This document shows positions 26,013 to 37,084 of a stretch of DNA of 64,000 bases, in pieces. The stretch is taken from assembly GCF_037975245.1 (NCBI RefSeq), contig NC_092573.1, positions 25,821,265 to 25,885,264 of the forward strand, read 5' to 3'. How positions within the stretch are numbered: position 1 is the first letter of the stretch; each line of letters begins with the position of its first letter. The notes beneath the pieces are model-generated. The model was given only the letters and a program-made list of their open reading frames with translations, had not been told where the DNA came from and made no database searches. The DNA is from Apostichopus japonicus (Eukaryota > Echinodermata > Holothuroidea > Aspidochirotida > Stichopodidae). The position numbers and the translations under genes were made by a program.

Positions 26013-27725
26013 CTGAAAGAGAATAAGGACGATATTTCACATATTAATCAATCAGACAGCCAGTGTGAATAACATCACAGATATAATTAAAACACATGAC
26101 CTATAGTGACTTTCAGCATGATGTTCAGCACGATGCAGACTGCCCGACTGACCACGACCCACTCAACCAGACCGTCGTGAGCTAGTTTTCGATTGCTCGG
26201 GAAGACCCGCGAACTTACAACTGACCCGCTACAAATAACGACCATTTGCTGATATCGCTTGTAGTTCGTTTAGGCCACATTCAAATTTACTAACATATGT
26301 TAAAACTGCATGTTTAGTCATGAACCACACTGCACGACTCTCCGGCCGGGAAACACTACATTTTCAGTTTTCCCGACTGATGTCGACGCAACAGCCAAAC
26401 AGCTTGATCTTTGGCTTATTGTACACTATTGTAACGCTAACTCAGTCTAAGATTCTGGGGCGTCCAAATATTCCCTGCTGAGGACTGGTGGTGGTATGGA
26501 AACAAATGCGGCTTGGATGGTTGTATGTTAGTAAACGACGAGCCTTAAATCTCGCTATTACATGCAAAAGATATAACACATAGATAAACGAGTAAAGAAC
26601 AAGCGCTGTGTAGATTTCGCAATCTATTACTATAAACAGCCACGGTACAAACAATACATCGGCACGAAGCCCTCAAATATAGGTAGAAAAACATGCACTT
26701 AACGATAATGGTCACAAACGAGGTCTCAATACCGAAGTAGAGTCCTATAACGATACGTACAAAAGTGTATAAAAGACGAATACAAGACAGATACAAGTAC
26801 GACCACAATGGTCGGAGCCAGGGCTACTACCGAACCGAACGATTCAGATCGGGAGCGAAGACTGGTCACAAGTCTTGAGATCTGCTTCAGCTGAGCTGGT
26901 GAGCAGACATCACGTGACCTCTAATTATTACGTAATGTAGCCTACGACAAATAGAGGGCGACATATAAGATGACCAACGGCATCACACTATTAAAGGTGC
27001 ACAACTGCAAAGTTACAGTAGTTCGTGAACTTAGACAGCAGCACAGCCGAATCAAGAAAAGACAAATTTATAATTACTGTACTTGTTGCATGCATGGATA
27101 GTATGTTCCTCTCAAGCAAGTTTGACCATTACATCACTTTGCTATTGTGCCAGTAAAGTCTGCTAGTACATTGTAGGAGGTAAATAATTCGATTTTCTGA
27201 CTCGAGTCAAAAGTCCGCTGACACCCGAGATTAGGGCAAAAGACTCGAGACCACTCGAATCCTTTCCGCGTAAAGACTCGAGTTGATTCTACAGTCCATA
27301 AAACCGGGACTCGCGTCTGAGACATAAGACGAATCACAGCCAGTTCAGTCATTACAGCAATGCACGTCGTACATCATTGGGTTACATCTAACGTGTCCTC
27401 ATGGAAGTTTGATTGTCGCTATCCACAATAAGGCTGTTTGCCACATGAGAAGGGCTTACTTACCCCACCCCCTCCTCTTGAGATGTAGATTGTAATGTGT
27501 TCATTGTGTAAATATAATGAGTACTGTAAAATTTGATCTCTTGAAGCTGCGTGATCATTTTCAACAAAATTAAAAATACTTTTTGCAGGTCTTTTGACGT
27601 ATTGAAATTTCTTGAAAAGGAAGCATTTCTTTTATGTTGCAAGTTGCACAATTCATTTAAGCCCTCTAAAAGTATACAAACAAAAAAAGTCAAAGGGGAA
27701 AAAGAGACTACCTCCGGACTAAGAC
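26013..27725. other. 5' flank of the downstream SDR gene
   Basis: The initiating exon of the downstream SDR gene should lie here but could not be fixed. A hydrophobic open stretch on - around 26545-26808 has no ATG start and no family resemblance. 27199-27330 is rich in ACTCGAGT-type words. Confidence 0.35.
27199..27330. repeat. ACTCG-rich dispersed repeat
   Basis: CTCGAG/ACTCG words recur about every 20-30 bp (GACTCGAGTC, AGACTCGAG, CCACTCGAATCC). A similar ACTCG-rich stretch occurs at 47197-47350. Probably a degenerate dispersed repeat. Confidence 0.4.
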
Positions 27726-27733
27726 CCTTCTAC

Positions 27734-28808
27734 CAGGCGCGGCGGAACGGAAAAATTATTGGGGGGGCTAATGTGCGGAGACTACCTAAGCGGAGCGCCA
27801 CCATCGGTTGGCGCGGAGCGTACAAGAAAATTTTGGGTTATTTCAAACCCCCAGATGGCCGGAAACAGCACTTCCCGTGTGTTTTATGCTGCGAATACCT
27901 AGCCCTAAAATATGGGTCTCAAGTCTGCAATATCTCAGATTGCACGTAAAAGTCTGTAAAAACATTGTAATTTGTATATTCGATGGTGTAGCTATTATAC
28001 TCGTAGTGTACTCGCAAAGACGTTTTTGAGTGTAGTATAAGGGCAGTGGCGGAGCTAGGGGTATTGGTCGGGGGGGGCAAGAATGGTCTGTAGGGGTGCT
28101 TTCGACACTATCTAAGCGGAGCGCCATTGGCGCGGAGCGTACAGAAAAATTTTGAGTAAAGATACTCCCTAGATTGCAGGAAATGACCCTTTCCGGGCCT
28201 TGCTAATTTGCAGATAAACGGAGAATAAATAGGTGTCGTCGCCATTTTGTCGGAAAATTACACCAACAGAATATGACAAATGTCAATAGGTATATGAGAG
28301 CGCAATAAAATAGTCAATAATCGCGAATAAGTAAAAAGTATAGTGAAAAGCTGAAAAGGGCGCCAGCAGTCCATTTGAATCTGTCAGGGGGGGGGGGACA
28401 TCCGCCCCTGACTGTATATATGGACGCTCCGCCACTAAGTAAGGGGATGTTGGAGAACTGGCTGAAATGAGGCAAGTCATTGGCCTAAGACGAAGTTGTG
28501 TTACGCTTACTGGTACTCACACTCACCGCTTCCACTTTTCACGGGGCGTGAAGACGCGGTTGGGGTGACAATGTGGTCTATAGCCAGGGGACGGGCCGAG
28601 GGTCCCCCAGCAATTACTAAAATTATTACACCTATATAGTATACGTGTGAATCGGACAGATTGACAAGTATGCATTGAAAAATGGGCAGATGCACGTTTC
28701 GGAGCCTTGGTAAATATTGGGGGGCTTATCATGCATTTGCCCCCTCAACTTTTTCATTGGGGGGGCTGAGCCCCCCCCCCCCAAGCCCCCCCGGTTCCGC
28801 CGCCACTG
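27734..28808 (+). mobile_element. hAT-type non-autonomous element (family B), interrupted by another
   Basis: Ends CAGGCGCGGCGGAAC and, inverted, CAGTGGCGGCGGAAC. A perfect 8-bp duplication CCTTCTAC is at 27726-27733 and 28809-28816. The left part matches 15201-16414: hairpin GCGCCA(CCATCGGT)TGGCGC at 27795-27814, GTACAAGAAAATTTTGGG and AGATGGCCGGAAAC. No transposase. The element at 28044-28437 is inserted in it. Confidence 0.9.
28044..28437 (+). mobile_element. hAT-type MITE nested in the 27734-28808 element
   Basis: Ends CAGTGGCGGAGCTAGG and, inverted, TAGTGGCGGAGCGTCC. The flanking 8 bp are TATAAGGG (28036-28043) and AGTAAGGG (28438-28445), 6 of 8 identical, a decayed duplication. It contains a hairpin GCGCCATTGGCGC at 28121-28133 and a TAGATTGCAGGAAATG block shared with the nested element at 15639-16010. 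Confidence 0.8.
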
Positions 28809-29385
28809 CCTTCTACAGGCTGGCAGTCCATAACTTCAACAATGGCGGAACCACTACTGAAAACCTTACACGGGCATGACGTATCCTTAATCTAACCACG
28901 TGACTAGCATCAGGCAATGTTTTAACAATAGAGAGCATCCACAACTCACCCTTCCAGCATGATGTAGATTAAGTTTCTTGTGTCAATAATGATGTGTGTA
29001 TCAATTTCAACAAAATTAAAAAAACGATCCCCCTGTAATAAAAAGATGTACCCCCCCCCCCCCATAAAAGTAATTGGGTACGGGAATGGTGCGTATATTC
29101 CACGTAGCCTAAATAGTGCCTATGTACTACTTTTACACAACGAGTACATGTATATTTTGATCCACGATACACTTACTCTATAGGCTGCATTGTGTCTTCC
29201 TGTTATAGAACTCACTGTTGAAGATGAAAAAACAAAATAACCTGTTTAAGCGGAAGCTATACATTAGTGCAGAAACTGAATTTTGCCTAATCATTTATTT
29301 CAGCATACAGTTCTAGTTTAAAGTGAAGGTCAACTTTCATTTTCTGTCGCGTGCACTGTTCAATGTAATGTAATGTAATATATAA

Positions 29386-29393
<8 letters not shown>

Positions 29394-29464
<71 letters not shown>
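29394..29464. repeat. (TA)n microsatellite
   Basis: An almost uninterrupted run of about 35 TA dinucleotides. Confidence 0.95.
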
Positions 29465-29465
<1 letters not shown>

Positions 29466-32100
29466 GCTATGCACTTGATTCATAATTAAACTGCGAACAA
29501 CACTATTAATTTGGAACATAACTTGGTTATGTATATAGGCCTAGCTGTATAGTAGCTTATACATCGTCTGCGACAAGCATCGATGTTAAATGAGGTGAAC
29601 ATGTGTAATGACCTGTTTTACCTCCATGCTATAACTATTAACGAGGATTTCACGTAGAGAAGCTAAACAAGTTAACAATATATAAATTCGGTGTCAAACT
29701 AATACAGTACTTTACATAAACAGATGTATATATCTTACCGTGTCTCCTGCAATTATCTCTGATCGTGTTGGCTTTAGTGTAAGTTCAACAACTCCAAAGA
29801 CATTACTAAGACAGTGTTTTTATCTCTCCATGTATCTACAGACTACATGCATGCTGCTGTAAACACAGACAAACAGTAACCTTTGATCGCGGCGGGTTTT
29901 CCTTATCAAGTTATCGACGTTCTTCGTTAATTATGTAGTGATAAAGACAATGGCAATGTTCACCATATGCGAAGAGTTCAATTACATTGTTACGCTAGCA
30001 TTGTCCATAGTACGTAATCGTCCACTAATGTCGATCATTCCTGGTTATCATTGGTGAGGGATAGAGGGCTTGGTAAGGCATAAACGGTAATAGGTGGGAA
30101 TGCTATATCAGCGGTGTCAGCAAGCTGAGGTAATGCCGAACAGACACAGTTGCGTGGTGCCAATGCAAAACGGCAAGGGTTAGATAGGGTGCAAAAGCAG
30201 AGTCATCATGGAATTTATATTAAATCTGTGGTGCTCATTGGTTCGAGTGCATATTGCAGCAGCTTACGCAAGGGGAGGGGGGGGGGAGAGTATGAACCAC
30301 ACCTTCACCTTAAGTTCGTTGTCTGTGAAGAGTAAGACCCCTTCTCCAGGCCCTGGGGCGCCCCGTAGGCGGAGATCCGGGCAGTGTGGGACAGCACACC
30401 CCACACCCTTTTCAATCGAACACAACATTTAAAAAAGTAATTTATAACCACAATCTTGCATTTAGACCTAAATATCGACCTAATTTATTGTATAACTGCC
30501 TCAGAATGCAATACTCGACGTCGAAACTGTCATGGTTTGCTGGAGTAGGACACCCAATTCCCCTATATTCAACTCATCGACCCCAGGGCCACACACCCCT
30601 CCTTTGTAAATCCTGGATCTACCTGTGACCCATTGATAAATGTTTATGCCCCCTACCTGAATCAATCTTAGGAAATCAGAATTCCCCACCTCTAATGTAA
30701 TCTTCTGTACACCACTGTCATGACTTGAGAGCGTTATGGACCAATCATATTAAACCTGTGCAGAAAATGGGCGTCTCAGAAATGTAACGCAGACCTTTCA
30801 TTTTGTTTTATTTCGCAAACATATAATTTTTATAATTTTGGTTTTAAAGAAATAGCCAGTAGATGTTTTTGAGGTATACCTTGTATACCAGAATGTAGCA
30901 AAAATTAACAGAAAATGCAGTCTTATATAAATAATAGTAGAATATGACCGTCATGAATATGCATATGTTGTATTTGCGGCAATTCCATGTGTACAAAACC
31001 AACCGATACATGACATAGGTATATTCTTCACTCTGTCTGGGATATGAGCTTTATATATAGACTTATAAGCTAAAGCAAAATACTTCGGCTTAAGATGGCG
31101 TCGTAGTAAATGAATTTTGATTCACCTGGAAGGTGCAATTACCCATATATGTATAAACTAGTGACTTCAATCGAATTCCACAATACATAGTAGTAACGGG
31201 CACATGTAGGAAATACTCAGTCCCATGCAGGATATAGTAAATTTAATGAAGGTTTGCAAAAGTATATACCCTCCCTGGTCGGAGTTGCATGTATAAAGAT
31301 TGAAAGTCGTTTTTTTTTCTGTGGTTCGCAATGTTCCCCTTTTAGGAGTATGCGCAGTGAAGTTTGACCAAGTAGCGTGCACAAAACGGGGGGGGGGGGG
31401 GGGATGCTTCACCCAACATCGTCAGCCGGATGAGGAAGGGGGTGATTGGTTCAGTCGGGGAAGTGGTTCAGTCAGGGGATTTTGCATTCAGCCAGGGAAG
31501 AATTGGACCGCTACTACGGACGTACCCTCCCCGCCTCCTCTTATTCAACCTCACACAAAGTATTTGTTAGAGAAACCTTGCGTTCAGAGTCATTGTAAAG
31601 ATATAATTTATAGTCTAAAAATGCCTCAGTATGCACCCATCAATATTTTTGTAGTTTGTCGGGGGACCCTCCCCCCCCCCCCATTCATGGGGGTCGGTTG
31701 AATGGACACAAGACAGCACCTTACTTTATAAAATACTTCATTCTTATATTTGGCTTTACATAAAGTTTCCGGTCAGGGTATCTAAATCAGTCGGGGAATT
31801 TTGGTGTTTATTTTTATTATTTATTAGCAAAATCTTGTGTTTAAAGCTCTTTATATAAACCTTACTTATAATATCTAAATTACCCTCAGAATGCATCATT
31901 TCTTAAGGGAGGGGTATACCAGACCCCCTCAATCACCCCACTGCAGTCCCCTTCTATATAAAATTCTTCTTTCACCTCTGGCTCTTTCACAAAAGTTCAG
32001 TACCCTTCCTTAATCAGTCGAGCAAAATTTTGAATTTGCCCCCCCCCCAATTCCCCTCCCCACGCTATGAAATCCACGTGCACATCAATGTCCTGATCCC
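29465..32100. other. no gene recognised
   Basis: Intergenic sequence between the two SDR genes. It has many homopolymeric G and C runs (e.g. 31389-31403, 31671-31682). Candidate minus-strand AATAAA signals for the upstream SDR gene lie at 31807-31825. Confidence 0.45.
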
Positions 32101-32109
32101 GTAGACCAT

Positions 32110-35100
32110 TTACTGCTGTTTATTTCTCCCAATGAATCCCTTCATATAATCGTCTATTTTTAAGAAGTTATTGCTCAGTCTGAGCACATCCGGTGGCATG
32201 AATCTGCAAGAAGAGACAGAAGTATATAGCAAAGGTTAGTTAATAAAGTGGAACCTGCTTTATAATTCACAGTCTTAAATAACTTATATAGCACCTGATT
32301 TGACTTTTTTATTTATTTTATATTTCAGTATTACCTATTAATCTTTACCCAATTTTACGTGTATAGTTTGTTCATGTAATTATGTTATTTTCTTACTTTC
32401 TTCTTATTCGTACTTTTCAATCACGTGTTTTATATTTTTCAAGTGTTTTATTTCTGTTCAATGTACGATGTTTACATTCTTTTACATGTGTCGCATGTTT
32501 TGTCTGATACGTTATACAATTGCTTTCCTTCAGATATATACTCACGATTTCAGATATATATTGAGTCTAGCGGTACCGGGGATAAACACGTATCGCTGGT
32601 TTGTAAGGATGGCCGCCATACACTTATCCATAACTTGGTTCGGGTCCAGAACAGGCAAAAGACCTTTTCTACACGTAGTGAGATTTAATAAGACAAAGAA
32701 AAGATAAAATAAGAATGCTTGAAAGTTTTACCATTTATCATGAAGTAAATTGGGGACGCTGAAAGAGCGTTGAGTCTGTTTATAAATGGACGGCGCAGTG
32801 AATGTTATAGCGCCCTCTACTATCAATTATACAAAAACGAGAACTGCATTTGCTTGCAAATACGCAGTATTGTAGTGCGCGTGGAGTGATTTCAGTATTA
32901 GGAGGAACTTTTGGTTGTTCGTGGTTTTTAATACTTTTGGGCGGACAACACACCAGGTAGTATAGTCATGTAGGTAGGCCTACCTACAAAGTGAGGGCGC
33001 TTGTGAACGCCATGGCAGGCTCAGAATAAGTTGGCTACGCAGCTAGCCTCTGAAACTGCAAGTGTTCAGAGACTATATGGAACTTTAAGTTTCAACGACA
33101 AGTCATTTAGGTATCGTTCACGTGGCCAGAAATGCCAATATTGCAGGGCGCACGCGCACTACAATAATATACGCACAGGCGATGCTGATCGTATCATTGC
33201 CCATATCATCACGTAACCGTAGTAACACAGAGGGAAATAATTGAATCAAACTGTGTTACCATAGTAGATTAATTAATAGCTTGTGACTTCTTCAAAATCA
33301 GATGTAAATATTGATGATAATCAGGTAGACATGATAACGACTTGTAAAGTGTGAAGATAAAGTTGGTTACAATTTAACGTGACTTGTGTGCGCCAACAAT
33401 ACACAATGATTGCGAACGAGCTAATGTATAACTGTTCTCGTTAAATGAAATACCTACCACGTATACAGTGTTGGCCAAGGGCGTAGGAACCGGGGGGCTG
33501 GGGGGCGCCAGCCCCCAGTGAAAAATATGGGGGGCGGAAGTATCATTCCGCCCCCCCCCCCCGCTCCGCAAGTCAGAAAACCCTTTTTTAATTTCCAAAT
33601 GAGAAAAAAATCTCATTTGGAGCACCAAATTGCATTTAAGGCCAGGTGAAAATGCAAAATTCTTTACAAAATGGAGTGGGAGTTGAAGTGTGCTATATTG
33701 CACCAAATTGCATCTGAGGCCACCTGGAAATGCAAAAAAATTCCAAAGGGGAGGGGGACACCCCCTCCCCTTAGACCCCTCCCCCAGGCCGGCCATCAGT
33801 CTTCAGCCCCCCCCCCCCCCCACTCAAAAGTACCTTCCTACGCCACTGGTGTTGGCATGCAGAGTGTATGCGCCGAAGAATGAATGAGCGAAAAAAGGAG
33901 GGTAGGAAGAGAGGAAAGGAGGAAAGGAAGGAAAGGAGGAGGGGAGGATGGGACGGGAGGGGAGGGGAGGAGGGGTGTAGCCCATGATCTGGAGATCAAT
34001 TCAGTTGATCGCATAATTTTAACTGGTTCATCCGTCGGATTGTAACTTACGTGGACTCGACACCTTTGAACATTCCCGTATTCATGTAGAATGGATGTAT
34101 AATGGTTGAGTGCACCCCACTGTTCTTGTGTAACTCAAACTCCATGAACATGGACTCTTCGAAGCCAACGACAGCAAATTTGCTAGCCGAGTATTCTGTT
34201 TGGCGAACGCCCCCAAAATAACCCGCTAGACTCGCTACAGACACAAAATGGCCGTGGTTGTTCTCGAGAATAGATGGAGCAAATGCTTTAATTGTCTAGA
34301 AAATCAAAACGAGAAAGAAAGGAAATATGATCAAAGGAGCAAAAACGCATGGAAAATTCTGAGCCATCGGGGAGCTACTCTTTAACACTGTCCCCCAAAG
34401 CTGCATAGCCAATGGGTTATGGTTTCAACCTTTTAAAGATGTCAATAATATAGTTTTTTCGGCCCAATTTATAGAACCGAATGAAAATTAGGCTAGGGTT
34501 AGGTATAGCACACCGACATATATAACTTTGATAGGGCTAGGCAAGTTGTTGATGTTCGTGTTGAAAAGCCGACTAGTGACTTTCTCAAAATTGCCAACAC
34601 CTGTTGTGACCTTAATACAATACGATGCAAAAAAAAAAATTATATACTTGATGACGAGAAAAATTAAATTTTAAACCCAACCATGGCAGATCATATCCCT
34701 TTGTCAAGTATAATCGTGCCCACCGCGTAGATTTTTCATGGTATTAGCATAGATATACGAAATAATCCACCCCTTATAGACGTGGGTTAATTGATATGAT
34801 GTTTCCCTCTGCTTATTATTCTAATAGGCCTCAAATCGTTGATGTAGAACTCATGCAACCAGCAACTTTGAAATAGATCTGAGATATGATTTCACAGAAT
34901 TTTGTCAGCATATTCCATATCACGGCTTTTGAAGTTTTGAATTTAGCAAGGCACAACGTTATATATGGTGCAATATTGATAGGTTATTTCCCAGTACTAG
35001 TTGTTTATTTGAAATGCTATTATGCTATCTGCATAAAAGTGTTGCCAGGCTTATGGAGCGACATAAAAAGTAACAAATGGATTTAAATAAGAATCGACAC

Positions 35101-35846
35101 AACGGGCCGATGATCTTTTTGATAGGCTGTGTAATGACATAAATAAGTATGAAAGTATCGCAGAATGTCAGTATCGCTGTGGCATAACCAACCAAATTAC
35201 CAACCGAATATAATTTAAATGAAAGCCAACTCAAGGTCTGGGGAAAAGTTTGGGGGGGGGGGAGTCACCCCTTGCATTTCTTTTCTGCAGCCGTGGTCCA
35301 CGGACTTACCCAAAAGAACGACTTCACGTTAATATCGAACGTCCTGTGAATAAGATGATCGGGCATTTCCAGGAGTGTCGTTCCAGCTACTACGCCTGCG
35401 TTGTTTATTAGTATTGTGACGTCGCCTACTTGCTTCTTGACGTCATCAGCGACTTTGTAGACTTCCTCACTTTTTGATACGTCAACTTTAAAGGCGAACG
35501 CTCTCCCTCCGAGTGACTTACACTCCTTTGCGACATCCTTGGCGCTATTCAGGTTAACATCCCAAATCACAACTGTAGAGCCAAGTTTGGAAAATTCCAA
35601 AGCGAACAGACGACCGAAGCCACACCCACCACCTGTGACGAGGACTACGTCATTACTGACGTCTTTCCTTGGCCAGAGGAATGTAGGAATGAGGAAAATG
35701 ATCAGCCCTTTGATGGCATAGAGTAACATTAAGAACAGGGTCAGTACTAACCCGAACGGAGCTAGGAGGATGCTGAGGAGGAAGAGAGACAGAGACAACT
35801 TATAACTATACTTAACGGGCCTATGATGTAAACCGAGAAGAAGCAT
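32110..35846 (-). CDS. SDR16C-type short-chain dehydrogenase (retinol/steroid dehydrogenase-like), upstream copy, complete
   Basis: Four exons in transcript order: 35846-35310, 34295-34051, 32668-32546 and 32203-32110 (stop TAA). They sum to 999 nt, a complete 332-residue protein from an ATG at 35846, in the usual length range of the SDR16C group. The N-terminus (about residues 17-57) is strongly hydrophobic, a likely membrane anchor. TGGGCGFG (71-78) binds the nucleotide, WDVN (95-98) suggests NAD, INNAG is at 147-151, and the catalytic Ser, Tyr and Lys are S201, Y214 and K218 (YSASK). The C-terminus reads FMPPDVLRLSNNF then YMKGFIGRNKQQ. All key residues are present. The last three exons have exactly the lengths and phases of the gene at 22485-26012, so they are tandem duplicates. 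Expected role: membrane-bound retinol or steroid oxidation; substrate is inference. Confidence 0.93.
33476..33848 (+). mobile_element. hAT-type MITE, copy 2 (family A), in an SDR intron
   Basis: Near-identical to 13853-14204, with the same CAAGGGCGTAGGAA and inverted CAGTGGCGTAGGAA ends. A perfect 8-bp duplication GTGTTGGC is at 33468-33475 and 33849-33856. Length differences are mostly in the G and C runs. It sits in intron 2 of the upstream SDR gene. Confidence 0.93.
33886..33977 (+). repeat. polypurine tract
   Basis: About 90 bases almost wholly of A and G on +, grading from AAAAAAGGAGGG to GGGAGGGGAGGGG. It could form triplex or G-quadruplex structure. It lies just past the hAT MITE, inside the SDR intron. 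Confidence 0.8.
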
Positions 35847-37076
35847 CGCTTTATGAAACCAAAATTCAAAACTTACTATATATATTCATCCTGTCATTTT
35901 CTAACTTCCACGGCTAGCTTAGATATAACATATTCTTACAGTTTTAGGGTCACTACATTGTGCATAGTCCCTTTAAGACACCGAGCCAGATGGTAGGAGA
36001 GACAGGATTTTCTCCACCGGAAGTACCAATGGAAACGTAATCAGCTCAGGGTCAACTCAGGACTGGAGTTGAATGTCAAAATACCAGCTGTATGCGTTTC
36101 AGGAAATCCGAGAGCCTATGATAGCAACATTACCATGACCCTGATTAACATATGACCCTGTTCAGCAACATCTGTGCATGATAAAGAGTTTCTGTGTTGA
36201 ACTTTGTACAAGTATGCCTATATAGTTCTTCAACAAACAATACCTTAATCCATCTTTATGGTTCCCTTAAATCGCATTTGCAAAGAAAAATAAAAAATAA
36301 ACTTCTGGTATATGACTAGGATTATATCGGCACATACACTCCAGTGATACTGGCTGGGTGGATGATTGGGGGTGTAAATCGCGTGTTAAAGAGGTCAGGT
36401 GGTAAACGAAAACTAGGACCTGGTGACAAGAGGGAACCCAAGGAGTCAGTTAGGGTGCCCGCTGAAAATATGGGGTAAAGAGATTAATGTTTTCTCGTTT
36501 TCAGAATATACGTAAAGTAAACTGAAGATTTAAGCAACAATTATGGGGCCCAGTAAAAATGACTTTCCCTGTGCCCGAATTGGCTCTCGTCGCCACTGAT
36601 GTTATTCCACATTTCTCTCACTATAATTGGGTTATGTTCTATACCGCTATATAAAACACTGTAATATCTCTGTAACTTTTTTAAATGGCCGCTGTATTAG
36701 AAGCCCTTTATGCAACATGTAATATGTTATGCACATATTGCAATAGAAGTAACAATCAGTAAATATACAATAAAGAATTTTGGATTCAACATCTAATGAA
36801 CGGATCTAGCTGTCTGGATCTTATAGAATGATTAACTTCTTGCGTTATCATAGAGATAGTAGTCAATACAAAACATGCGCTACGAGCTATTCTAACAAGA
36901 CAAACTTTTATGATAATTCAATGTAGACGTAAGTCCTGTTATCGAATATTTGGTTAGGCAATTAAAATGTAAACTTATGCACGTTTCAATGACTACAAAT
37001 GAACTGTAAATAAACAGCAGAGTTTGTTCATTTTGCGGTGCTGGGAGGGGGGGGTGAAGGTGTTCGCTTTGGTCCA
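35847..37076. other. 5' flank of the upstream SDR gene
   Basis: Presumed promoter and leader of the minus-strand SDR gene. No clear TATA box or further exon was identified. CGTCGCCACTG near 36588 resembles a lone hAT right end, without a partner. Confidence 0.35.
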
Positions 37077-37084
37077 GTGGATAC

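Noticed and set aside
26545-26808. 87-residue hydrophobic frame on the minus strand, considered as the SDR initiator exon
   Set aside because: No ATG start, no donor in the required phase and no resemblance to the sister gene's N-terminus.
29337-29519. 60-residue frame of alternating Tyr and Ile
   Set aside because: Translation of the (TA)n microsatellite.
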